A DNA stretch of 64,000 nucleotides from Silurus meridionalis (lineage: Eukaryota > Chordata > Actinopteri > Siluriformes > Siluridae): the NCBI RefSeq assembly GCF_014805685.1, contig NC_060884.1, positions 12,798,356 through 12,862,355 of the forward strand, written 5' to 3'. The position numbers were made by a program, and so were the translations under genes. Shown one piece after another: positions 24,845 to 46,269 of this stretch. The notes under the pieces were generated by a model. The model ran no database searches. It worked only from the letters and a program-made list of their open reading frames with translations, and had not been told where the DNA came from. The stretch's first letter is position 1, and every line of letters starts with the position of its first letter.

Positions 24845-25416
24845 TACATACATACATACACATATGTATATGTATATACGTATATAAATACGAATTAAAA
24901 ATGTTGTTACCTAATGAATGTGTCCAGGCTGAAGATCCATATATAGAACACAAGCAGAGAAAAGATGATGATGATCATGAATGTGTCTGTTCTCAGTCAT
25001 GTTTACATCACTGACTCCCTCTGTCTCACGCACATTAAACCTAAACTTCTTACTGCCTTCTGCCTGCTGATTCTTAGCTCCATAAACTAGTCTACATCTG
25101 TGGTGAGTGAGAGACAGGACTTACACCAGTGGATTGAAAAAAGACACGCAATGACAGGAAATCCGTTGTTCGGCTGAAATTGGCATGCAGGGAAAAAAAA
25201 TATATATATATATTTCACCAAATCAGTGGATTAAAACTAAAGTAACAAGTTTGTTTTGAAAGAGTAAGAAGTAAAAAGTACAGATATTTGTGTAAAAATG
25301 TAATGAGTAAAAGTAAAAAGTTGTCTGAAAAATAAATAGTGGAGTAAAGTACTGATACCAGAAAAATCTACTTAAGTACAGTAACGAAGTATTTACTTCC
25401 CACCTCTGGCATTAGC

Positions 25417-26159
25417 ACACAGCTGCAGTGGCACAGCCGAACTAACACACAGTCGTTACGACTGCTGTGTACATACATTTTTAGACCAGACTAACTGTTT
25501 TTGTTTTTTTATTATTAATTGATTATAAAACATTTGATTGTTTTCCAATAGCTTTATGTGGTCATGATTTTCAGGCTGTCTAAACCCAGACTGTTCTTCT
25601 TTTACTTGCAGCATCATTAGTATTTTCATCACAATATGCAGATGTCCTCTTATAAAGTAGTATGTAAATTGAACTGCTTTGATATTTTGATATATTATTA
25701 CCCCAATAAATGTGGAAATCTGGACTGGATTTTTAAACCATAGCCCCAAATATGGCCCAAACCAAAGATTATAAAAATATGGTCAAGAAAAAAAAACCTA
25801 CCCAATCATAACATCCATATACTCTGCTTATCTCCAAAAAAAACAAAAAAAATCAATCATCTTAAGTCATTACATTTAGATAATGTATAATCAAGATAAA
25901 TGCCCAGTGTTCATTTGCTTCAAACTGTTAAGTAGTTTGAAACATTTCACGAACCCAGACGTTATGATTTTACTTTTGCATATAAGATTAAATAAATGTC
26001 CATGTTTCCAGCTTCTCCCCCAACCTTTTTTTTGTCACTGTGACATTTAAAGAGCAAATGGTGGAACAGGGACTCTCTGGAATTCATCTGTTTAGTTCTT
26101 GCTTAATTTTGGGTAATTATATTGTAGTTAAAACCATTATAAGCATCATATTTGGCTTT
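25417..26159. other. Intergenic sequence, nothing recognised
   Basis: A/T-rich unique-looking DNA between the hAT element and a Tc1 relic. I saw no exon or repeat that I could name. Confidence 0.5.
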
Positions 26160-26578
26160 TTTAACCATATGTGGTTCTTCTTCAAACTGCTACAAAGTTA
26201 AAGGCACACAACTGTAAAGGGTTGTAAATTTGAGCTCTGTGAAGATACGGCTTGCTTGATATGGGTCTATGTAGAGGTTTTTGAGTGGCCTGCTATACAG
26301 CTCTGACTTTAAACCCATTAAACACCTTTGGGGGAATTGGAACATTGACTGCACCCCAGGCGTCCTCACCCTACATCAGTTCCTGCCTTTACTAACACCC
26401 TTGTGGCCGATGAACGCAAATCTCCACAAGCACACTCTAAAATCTAGTGGAACATCTTCCCAGAAGAGCGGAGGTTATTATAACAGTAAATGACGACTAA
26501 GTGACGAATGTGATGTTTAAAAATGCACAAAAGAATCTTATGGTCAGGTATCCACATATTTTTGTCCATATAGTGTTC
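26160..26578 (+). mobile_element. Tc1/mariner-family relic with transposase 3' fragment
   Basis: The left part has AACCATATGTGGTTCTTCTT, the subterminal motif shared by other copies in this window. The middle reads as a decayed Tc1 transposase C terminus: nucleotides TAAACCCATTAAACACCTTTGG correspond to the LNPIEHLW segment around the last catalytic residue. It continues into CCCAGAAGAGCGGAGG and ends with TCAGGTATCCACATATTTTTGTCCATATAG, the inverted terminal repeat. Several frame breaks make it a dead copy. Confidence 0.7.
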
Positions 26579-26683
26579 GTATCTCAAATAAGGATTTTCA
26601 GGAGTTTAGTGATCCAGTGTAGCAGGTGATAACCGTTACATTCTTGAAAAAAATGGCAAACAATCTGGTGTTTTTCAGAAACA

Positions 26684-26689
26684 TTTATT
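26684..26689 (-). promoter_or_regulatory. inka1: Candidate INKA1 polyadenylation signal
   Basis: AATAAA on the minus strand, about 90 bp after the INKA1 stop codon. It would give a short 3' UTR. Confidence 0.4.
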
Positions 26690-26775
26690 TCTGTTTGCAT
26701 TGTATTTACACATGCTTTAATATATATATAAAATTATTCTGATTATTGGCCAGTCTTGGAATCCTTTGTTAGGCA

Positions 26776-27663
26776 TTAGATATAGCCGATAATGTCGTTG
26801 CATATGATCGGCTGTCTGCTCCCACTCTTCGTCAAAGCACGGAACCGGTAAAAGTCCGTTTCTGACTGGTGCAGCCCGGTGTGTGATTGGTGAAAGAAGG
26901 GCTTTGGAATCTGAAACCCTACAGGACATGACATTCGCTTTGTGGACGGCTCTGCAGACTTTCCTCGTCCTTCTATTCCCTTGGACACAAGTGCTATTTT
27001 CCGCCTCACGTTGACCAGAAAATCTTTGGCTAGTCTGCTACTAGGGTTGGGCTTTAAATCAGCCGCATCAGGACACTCAGGAAGGTCCATCCAGTTTTTA
27101 ATGAGGTCTGCAAAGCTGTTGTCTCCCAGCACGAGAGGCTGCCTGTTACGCCCTCTTGTTAACAGGGATGTGGTCCAGTCCTCGGGTTCACTGGCCTCAA
27201 ATGAGGTCCAACGCTCCAGGCATGCGTCCGAGGTCGATTTGGGCCGAATGCGGTTTGTGCGCACGCAAGCGGAAGACGAAACACGGACATTCCTCGTACG
27301 GCGCAGAATTACACCCTCGTCCTGCCAAGATGCCTCGGAATATCCCGAATCGAAGTCGACGCTCTTCTCACTGCAGGGCGAATCGCGAGGCAGATGACCC
27401 ACTGCGTCATCTTCGTCCCGTTCTTCCTCCAGTGGACTCGCCAGACAGCAAGCTGAGTCGTAGGCGCTGCCTTCACTGGACTGGGAGATCCGCAAACGGG
27501 CCATGTGTTCCCTCTGTCGCGCTCTCCGATGGCAAGCCCGTGTGACCGCGTAAGAGCACTTCTGGGGTTCGCGGGGCTCCCGCAGTTGCTTCAGGTCTTG
27601 CATGGAACGGATCATGTACCGCATCTGGTCCCCGAAGCAGTCACCCGTATTCCGCACACACAA
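26776..27663 (-). CDS. inka1: INKA1 exon 2, bulk of the protein (888 bp including stop)
   Basis: The acceptor TTTTTTTTTTAAACAG lies just upstream on the sense strand, and the exon runs open to TAA (26778-26776). It is more GC- and CpG-rich than its surroundings, as expected of real coding sequence here. Confidence 0.9.
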   Translation of the reverse strand: MCVRNTGDCFGDQMRYMIRSMQDLKQLREPREPQKCSYAVTRACHRRARQREHMARLRISQSSEGSAYDSACCLASPLEEERDEDDAVGHLPRDSPCSEKSVDFDSGYSEASWQDEGVILRRTRNVRVSSSACVRTNRIRPKSTSDACLERWTSFEASEPEDWTTSLLTRGRNRQPLVLGDNSFADLIKNWMDLPECPDAADLKPNPSSRLAKDFLVNVRRKIALVSKGIEGRGKSAEPSTKRMSCPVGFQIPKPFFHQSHTGLHQSETDFYRFRALTKSGSRQPIICNDIIGYI

Positions 27664-29114
27664 CTGTTTAAAAAAAAAAGGGGGAAAAAATTGCTTTAGA
27701 ACATACATGACTGATATTTTCCAGCGGCGCACATAAAATGAGTCTGAAGTCGGCGAGTACAAAAAACAGCTGCACTTAAGCCTCAGAGCAGATATCCACA
27801 GAACATTTGGCCCCCATATAAAGACAGCCAGACAATTTAGTAGGGGAAAATTTAAACAACGACGTGAGTGTTTAAGAGAACGGAGACGTATCGGAGTTGG
27901 CTGAGGGGGGGCCGGATGTGAGTAGGATAAGAAAAGTGGAAGAAGAGGAAAAAAATGACAAACCCATGTACCATAGGGCCATGAAAGGGGAAATGACATC
28001 ACGTTCAAACTACGCTGCACAATGTAGGTCATAGTTCATCGCAAAGAATCAAAATTCTTCCTTTATGACTGTAGGTGGAAACTAAAGCTGCATCCGATAG
28101 TGATTTATTAACAATATATAGAACCGAGCCATAGCTTATAAAGAGCCTTGCTCAAGGGCCCAGCAGTAGCAGCTCGGTGGTGGTGGGATTTGAACCTGTG
28201 ACCTTCTGATCCAAAGTACAACGTCTTAACCACTGAGCAACAGTCTTCCTCGCACTGAAACAATAACTCGGTCCTGCCCCTTCCTTTCAGATATGTGAAG
28301 GGGCTTTTCCAAACTGTGCCTTAACTCTGGATGTGTTTTTCTTTCACTTGCATTACTTGACGCTTGGATTTTTTTTTTCGTGGAATGCCAGCGAATTGCC
28401 TTGGTGTGGTTCGTTTATAGCCTGTGGTGAGACTTAAGGCACAGTTTGGAGAGCACTCAGGGCTGTTATCACAGCTGCGAGGAATTAACTATTTGGCTCG
28501 AAAAGACATCAAGCCAGTTGTGGCTTAGGGCCATGCAAAACCCATACGGTTGGGTGGAGGGTTCTGTAATTCAGATCAAACGCTTTCAGAATTATTTTCA
28601 GATAAACTTTTACTTGATTGTAAAGGAAACATAAGGACAGTGTAACTTGGCTTTAAGGTAAATAGAGGCGTATATTAGAGTTTGTTGCTGAATAGTGCAC
28701 AAAGTGATGAAGATTTTTCATACTGGTTAACGATGATGTCATGATTTATCAAATCACCGTGTGTGGAGTTGGGAGTGTTTACATTATATAAGGCTTTTTT
28801 AAATTATTATAAAGATAAAAATGGTGAGGGAAAATAGATTTATGCCATGATTACCCTTATGGACATGCAATTAAGTGATTATTTGGTGTCTCTGACACAG
28901 TGCTGTATACACCCAAATAAACTCCACATTACTGTCAGAATGTGAAAAAGTGTTTTCAAAGAGAAATCTAGTTTTTTTTGGTAAAATATGAATTTACCCC
29001 GCAGTGCAAACCGTTTTATCACGTTACAGTTCAATATAATTACACAATAGGTAAATGCTAATACACGAGACTACATGTAAAATGTTTTCTAAGATAAAAT
29101 TTGACACTTACCAT
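26776..29114 (-). CDS. inka1: INKA1 (FAM212A), PAK4 inhibitor, complete, two exons
   Basis: The coding sequence is ATG at 29114-29112 joined to 27663-26776, giving 296 residues, close to the roughly 290 of mammalian INKA1. The intron is bounded by ATG|GTAAGTG and AAACAG|TTG. The product opens MLCVRNTGDCFGDQMRYMIR, has an acidic/serine-rich middle with DFDSGYSEASW (105-114), and contains the Inka box at about residues 163-197 (DWTTSLLTRGRNRQPLVL, then DNSFADLIKNWMDLPE). It ends in a conserved-looking tail, RQPIICNDIIGYI. The Inka box binds the catalytic domain of PAK4 and inhibits it; INKA1 was described as a neural-crest gene induced by AP-2alpha. I choose INKA1 over its paralogue INKA2 because of the adjacent UBA7 and GNAI2. 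The reading frame is also open into the intron, but that extension is lysine/phenylalanine junk from the polypyrimidine tract. Confidence 0.88.
27664..29111 (-). other. inka1: INKA1 intron 1, with a SINE
   Basis: 1448-bp intron from GTAAGTG to AAACAG. It contains the tRNA-derived SINE at about 28135-28250. Otherwise nothing recognisable. Confidence 0.7.
28135..28250 (-). mobile_element. tRNA-derived SINE
   Basis: On the minus strand GTTGCTCAGTGGTTAAGACG (A box) is followed by the B box GGTTCAAATCC (28196-28186) and then by GAGCTGCTACTGCTGGGCCC and TTGAGCAAGGCTC. This order is that of a widespread fish tRNA-SINE, in which the GGGCCCTTGAGCAAGGC block follows the tRNA head. The element is inside the INKA1 intron in the same orientation as the gene. 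Confidence 0.75.
29112..29114 (-). CDS. inka1: INKA1 exon 1 coding part: only the start codon
   Basis: The sense sequence GAGGAAAAAATG|GTAAGTG puts the ATG immediately before a near-consensus donor. Joining it to exon 2 gives MLCVRNTGDC in frame. If this exon were not used, the first methionine in exon 2 would be residue 15. The strength of the donor and the in-frame match are the grounds for the choice. Confidence 0.72.
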
Positions 29115-29500
29115 TTTTTCCTCTGGAGAGCGTTTAGATTGTGTTTTTAATCCTTTTTTTTTTTGGCGTCTGTAAAAAAAATAGAAAAGCAAAATTATTA
29201 AAATGCCGTCCAAAAGCACGGACTAAAGTTCAGACAGTCATCACGGCGCTCTGGTGCATGAATACTAACTCAGATGTCCCGCAGCTGCACAACTCTTTAC
29301 AGGATGTCTACAGTAACACACGCACGCGCACACTCACACGCGCTCCACTCGTGTACGTTTTACTCCGCAGAACAGCGCGAGAGCGGATTTGAGCTCACGG
29401 TCGCTTCAGCTTCAGCCAATCAGGAGGCGACTTTGTCCTTCAGCCAGCTAATCAACAGCGAGCTGAAATGTGAGCCGGGAAAGACTCGCCTCACCTGAAG
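29115..29500 (-). promoter_or_regulatory. inka1: INKA1 5' UTR and CpG-rich promoter region
   Basis: From about 29200 to 29480 CpG density rises sharply against the A/T-rich surroundings (ACGCACGCGCAC, GCGCGAGAGCGG). An inverted CCAAT box (GATTGG on the sense strand) is present near 29416-29422, about 300 bp upstream of the start codon. I could not place a TATA box or a start site. Confidence 0.55.
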
Positions 29501-31807
29501 ATGAGGAAAAGAATCATAAATCAACAGCATTCAATAGTATTTCTATATTTTTTTTATCATTATAAATGTACTTTTATTTCAAATGCTTTAATCTAAAAGG
29601 TATATTTAATATAAATTGTAATAGAAAGTCTTTATATATTAATCTCTGAGTAGTTTATTTGACTATGTAGCTTTGTGTATATTTTACTGTGTTTGCTTTA
29701 ATATTATGAATTCATCATTTATTCTATTCTTTTTAGATAGTTATTGAATTCAACATTAAACATTTTAATACATTTTTAAATGTATTTCAACATCTTTACA
29801 ATTATATTTCGAAAATTTTCATCTTTTTTATAAATATATTTTTAGCTTTACTTATTTTAATTGCATTTTGGACTGTGTTTGTGGGAGGTTGTAAATAAAA
29901 AAATACAAATGTAATACAAACAAAATTAATAAATGATAAGTGCAAATTGTATCCAACAAAAATTCGACATTGGATGCTTTATATAATAAAAAATGATGAA
30001 AATGGAAAATGTTACTGTCCACAGTAAAGCTGCATGTTTAATCAGTATTTTTTGCAGATTTAATATCTTCTTCTGACGAAGATTAAACGCTTCTGAAACT
30101 AAATACAGCACTGAATTGCACAGAGAAAAAGAATACTGCGTAGCAAAACTAATAATAAAAGTAATAAACTTATTTACTATTAAACTCGAGGCGAAAAGAG
30201 CGCGCGACAGGAGGCACTGCTTCTGAGCCGAAAGATGAAGTGTAACATGGCTGCCATCTTGTGTTGTTCTGGTGCTACTGCAGCCATCAGCAAACCGTTC
30301 ACACGTTCTAACGTCATTAAACCCTCTCAATAACAATGAACATGCAAAGCAGCAAAACAGTGTGTGCAAACATCATTGTGCTTAATTACACACTGTCTTT
30401 CTAATGTCTTTTTGATTAGCAGTAACACCTCGAGACATTCCACACATTCCTCTCCTCATGAGGCTGGACATTGAAAATGCTAATACAAACCCAATGATGT
30501 CCCTAAAATGAGGACAAGACAGAACACGTTTGTGTTAATCTGTAGAAAACTTTGACTAGTTTTTATACGATGGTTGTAGAGGGTTTACTGCATTATGCAT
30601 TATGCTGCTGTATGCATTTGCATTTTAGTTTTGTGTAGTTTTGTTTACAGTGCATTAGAAAATATTTAGGGCCCTTCATTTTTTTTCATAATGACTTCAA
30701 ATTTATAGTGAAAAAAAAGAAAAGAGGCAAATTTGCAGAAGGTCAACTATTTCCACACCAGATCTTTGGAGCTCCAGGACCTCCAGGATCTCAGTCACCT
30801 CCCTTACCAAGGCTCATATCCCCATGATTTCTCAGTTTGACTGAGCACTCAGATCTCTGAGCTTTACAACTCGTCCTCCTCTTGTCCTCATGTCTTTTTT
30901 TTTGCTCTGATATGCACTTTTAGCTGGTAAACCTTTTACAGACAGGTGTCTGACTTTCCAAATAAATCTCTCATTAAGTGAATTTATAGAAGATTCATAG
31001 ATATGGGCTTCACCTGAGCTAAATTTAGTGTCATTACAAAAAATACTTGTTTACACCCGTCATAACAAACCTTTTTTTGGTTGTTTGTTTTTGTTATTAT
31101 GGGGTATGAATTGTAGATTGATTTTGGGGAATACTGTGTGAAAAGCCTGTAGTTCTGTGTTGTTTTAGTTCTGCACAGTAGCATCTGTTTATGGTTAAAA
31201 TGAGAACGACGCTTCACCTTATTAGTCTTTCCAGAATAAAGGAAACTCTTAACTGGGTTTTCTTTTATAGGACAAATCTGAAAGAATGGCATGAATATCA
31301 AATTTCCTTTTCTTTTTCATTCATATGCTAAAACTGACAGTTGTAATCCGCATGAGAGAAATCTGGAGCAGTGAATGAGATTTACAGATTTCTCAGCAAA
31401 TCCTTTGATGGGTTTATTTCAATGTGGCAGGTTATACATGCACTTCTTCTCCAGCACTGTTTCACCAACAACCAACAGCAATTTGTCTTTTCCAGTACAG
31501 CAAACGGCTCTGCAATTGAAATGCATGAACTGACACTTCCACCATATGGACCCTAAATGTCTAGAGGTTTGCATTTGAATGCTGATGCTCATCATCCCAG
31601 CAGACTGCACACAAAACAAGATAAATAGTTAAAGGATGCCTCTGAGGTACAAAGAGCCATTTTCATAATGGATGATTCGAATTCTATACATGTAGATAAG
31701 GTTTTTTCTATCACATAGACACAAGTACCCTATGATGCGAATAGTGACGTCATAATATGTAGTGCATTAGATGTAAATGATGCTACATATATATATATAT
31801 ATATATA
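29501..31807. other. Intergenic, A/T-rich, one possible DNA-element fragment
   Basis: Mostly A/T-rich sequence with no exon recognised. About 30645-30960 starts ACAGTGCATTAGAAAATATT and contains TCAGTCACCTCCCTTACCAAGGC and TCTCAGTTTGACTGAGC, which resemble a decayed interspersed repeat common in fish whose ends read ACAGTGCATCCGGAAAGTATT. A small CpG-containing patch sits at about 30185-30310. Confidence 0.45.
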
Positions 31808-32352
31808 CAGTACAGACCAAAAGTTTGGACACACCTTCTCATTTAAAGAGTTTTCTTTATTTTCATGACTATGAAAATTGTAGATTCACACTGAAGGCAT
31901 CAAAATTATGAATTAACACGTGGAATTATATATGGAATTATATACATAACAAAAAAGTGTGAAACAACTGAAAATGTCATATTGTAGGTTCTTCAAAGTA
32001 GCCACCTTTTGCTTTGATTACTGCTTTGCACACTCTTGGCATTCTCTTGATGAGCTTTAAGAGGTAGTCACCTGAAATGGCCTTCCAACAGTCTTGAAGG
32101 AGTTCCCCGAGAGATGCTTGGCACTTGTTGGCCCTTTTGCCTTCACTCTGCGGTCCAGCTCACCCCTAAACCATCTCGATTGGGTTCAGGTCCGGTGACT
32201 GTGGAGGCCAGGTCATCTGGCGCAGCACCCCATCACTCTCCTTCTTGGTCAAATAGCCCTTGATGCCTTCAGTGTGACTCTACAATTTTCATAGTCATGA
32301 AAATAAAGAAAACTCTTTAAATGAGAAGGTGTGTCCAAACTTTTGGTCTGTA

Positions 32353-32355
<3 letters not shown>
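31808..32355 (-). mobile_element. Internally deleted Tc1-like transposon with transposase relic
   Basis: The element starts CAGTACAGACCAAAAGTTTG and ends with its inverse. About 94 bp at each end (31808-31901 and 32262-32355) pair with a single obvious mismatch. It is bordered by TA within TA repeats, as Tc1 insertion requires. Between the arms, the minus strand encodes the C-terminal part of a Tc1 transposase (YLTKKESDGVLRQ, then WPPQSPDLNPIEMV, which includes the last catalytic residue). The frame is broken directly after that by a stop and a small length change. The N-terminal half is missing, so it can only move with a transposase supplied elsewhere. Confidence 0.85.

Positions 32356-32411
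<56 letters not shown>
32356..32411. repeat. (TA)n microsatellite
   Basis: About 28 TA units following the Tc1-like element. Confidence 0.95.
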
Positions 32412-32412
<1 letters not shown>

Positions 32413-32524
32413 CTATATGATCTAAAGATCCCCAAATTGTTTCCACAAAGTTGCACAAACTTTTTTTTTGCCATAGAACTAAAATTACAAGATAAAAAAT
32501 AAAAAAATTGCAAAAATAAATTAA

Positions 32525-32589
<65 letters not shown>

Positions 32590-32925
32590 TGCAAAGGAAC
32601 TACGAACATATGGCACATATGATATTTAGACAGGAACTAAGAAGCCCAAACGTTTTCTTGCATGACAACGCTCCTGTGCACAAAGTAAACCCAATGAAGG
32701 CATTTCTTTACTGAAGCTTTAATAGAAAAGCTGGAGTGTTTTGCACAGAGCCTTGACCTCATAAACATCTTTAAGAAGCACTGGAACACTGCACCTTCAA
32801 CATCAATGCTCAATGCTCTTATGGCTGAATAATCACAGATCTCCATAATAAAGTGTGATCTTCCTAGAAGAGTGGAACTTATAACTATAAAAGAGAACCA
32901 AATCTGGAACACGAATATTCCATTC
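32412..32925 (+). mobile_element. Tc1-family relic split by a (TA)n tract
   Basis: TCCCCAAATTGTTTCCACAA near 32430 matches the subterminal motif of the family seen at 26160. After a (TA)n tract at 32532-32587, the body has TTTTCTTGCATGACAACGCT, a transposase-derived CTTAAGAAGCACTGGAACAC-type stretch and TTCCTAGAAGAGTGGAAC. It is too decayed for a reading frame. Confidence 0.55.
32532..32587. repeat. (TA)n microsatellite
   Basis: About 28 TA units inside a Tc1-family relic. Confidence 0.95.
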
Positions 32926-32929
32926 TACA

Positions 32930-33029
<100 letters not shown>

Positions 33030-33499
33030 TCAGGTAGCTGTTTTTTATAACATTAATGTAGTTCTTATTTCAAATCTGTTGTATTTAAGTAATGCGAATT
33101 CACATTGAGTGTTACAACAATCCTTTTAGAAACACTGCCGGAATTAAACTCTACCTCAAGACTGCAGGATGTTGGCAAGAACATGCTGCTTTTGCTTTTC
33201 AATGTTTGGATTTTGACGCACTCTTCACTGCTCCTACAAGAAGATTGGATTGACTGCAGCTGGAACAGCATCAAGAGTGCTGAGTCAGCAAACAAGTAAA
33301 CAGCATTTCATTGACTGACTGTCCAACAGAATACATGGATTTAATATTTTGGTTCAAATGGACTTCTATCTAGTCGAATGATTAAGCGATTACGCCTCAG
33401 AACTTCTCAATAGATCATTTTCCTTTATTTAAATTTTTCCAATTAATTGTGAAGCCATTTTTTTTTTTAAGTATAATAAACACACACACACGGTTCACA

Positions 33500-34510
33500 G
33501 TTGTGAAATCAAGTTTTATTTTCAATAAAACATTTCATGGCATTTATCATAGTCATCAGATGGCGGTCACGTTTTTATTATCTCCTAAAACCACAAACCT
33601 CTTGTTTAAATTCTTCATTAGATATTGCAAACTGAAATTGCTCTAAACTCTACAGACAACATGAACAAAAAGACAAAAAAAAAAAAAAAAAAAATCCCCC
33701 AAAATAATAAAAAAAAAGTCAAGGCACAAAACAGAACCAAAGTGTTGGGGCAGGAACACGAAAGGACGAGCGAAGACAAAGTTATGCATCTTACATATTA
33801 GTCACAGTTGAACAGTGTTGAGCGAAGTGAAGCGAAGATTCAGAAGGATAAATGTGTAAAGACAAAATGACCGAGAGCAGGTCACTGTGGCTGAACCAGA
33901 GAAAGCGATTTGTTCTTTTTCTTCTATTATTATTATTATAATTCATTTGAAATGTGGTCCATTACACAGCACATTGTACAGTAAGCCAGAAATGTGAAAT
34001 TCATGTGAAAGTATTTAAAAAAACAAACAAACAAAACAAAACAAAACAAAAAGTCATATTGATCCCAATCTGTGCTTACATAGCTGTTACAAAAGATATT
34101 ACACAGGAAGGTTTATTAAGATTTACCAATCTGTTAAAGAAAAGGATTTGTCAAATCTCCCTCCCCTCCATCTCTTCTTTTGCGCTATCGTACTCGAACA
34201 TAAGTCAAGGAGAAACATCAGAAACAATTTACCTTTTTTTGTTGTTTTTTTTAAATTCTAAAGAAAATAACCTCAAAAATATTTACAAAAACAAAAAGAG
34301 GAATAAAAATTAGGTTTTGGAATTTTGCAATTCAGTGACAAGTAGAATTCAGCAATATAGATTTTCTTTTTCTTGTCGTTCTTGGTCCTCCCTCCCTCCC
34401 CCAATAAAGGTATTAAATGAAATTTCGGCGTTTGTCTGGATGGCTGTAGGCAGTCTGGCACGGTGATGACCGACGCTAATGCAGGGTGGCACCACACAGC
34501 TGAGCTTCTC
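33500..34510 (-). other. gnai2: GNAI2 exon 9, non-coding 3' UTR
   Basis: On the sense strand GTGTTTCTTCAG|GAGAAGCTCAGC gives a good acceptor at 34510, downstream of a strong donor at 34833 that lies after the stop codon. GNAI2 in mammals is known to have such a non-coding last exon. An AATAAA occurs at 33520-33515 on the sense strand, giving a UTR of about 1 kb. The 3' boundary is approximate. Confidence 0.6.
33515..33520 (-). promoter_or_regulatory. gnai2: Candidate GNAI2 polyadenylation signal
   Basis: AATAAA on the minus strand, followed downstream by a (TG)n-type G/T-rich stretch, as expected of a cleavage site. Confidence 0.5.
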
Positions 34511-34833
<323 letters not shown>

Positions 34834-34858
34834 CTTGACATGTTCCCTATTTTTGTCA

Positions 34859-46269
<11,411 letters not shown>

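Larger units (their letters stand above)
19875..25408. mobile_element. hAT-type composite DNA transposon, 5.5 kb, non-coding
   Basis: The left end is CAGAGGTGAAAAAGTACACA and the right end, read inward on the other strand, is CAGAGGTGGGAAGTAAATAC. Both carry ACTTAAGTAGA about 30 bp inside, and both ends are rich in AAGTA/AAAGTA subterminal motifs of the kind hAT transposases bind. The element is flanked by a perfect 8-bp duplication, GCATTAGC at 19867-19874 and 25409-25416, the size expected of hAT insertions. I found no transposase reading frame, so it would be non-autonomous. Its interior holds a tandem tRNA-like array (20112-22085), further tRNA-like units (22175-23100), a LINE/SINE-type insertion and a Tigger-like element (24028-24844). 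Whether it moved with this cargo or acquired it afterwards cannot be decided from one copy. Confidence 0.75.

Noticed and set aside
27664..28032. Open frame extending INKA1 exon 2 upstream to a methionine at 28032 (418 residues)
   Set aside because: The extra sequence crosses a clear acceptor (AAACAG) and its polypyrimidine tract, and resembles no Inka protein. It is intron read by chance.
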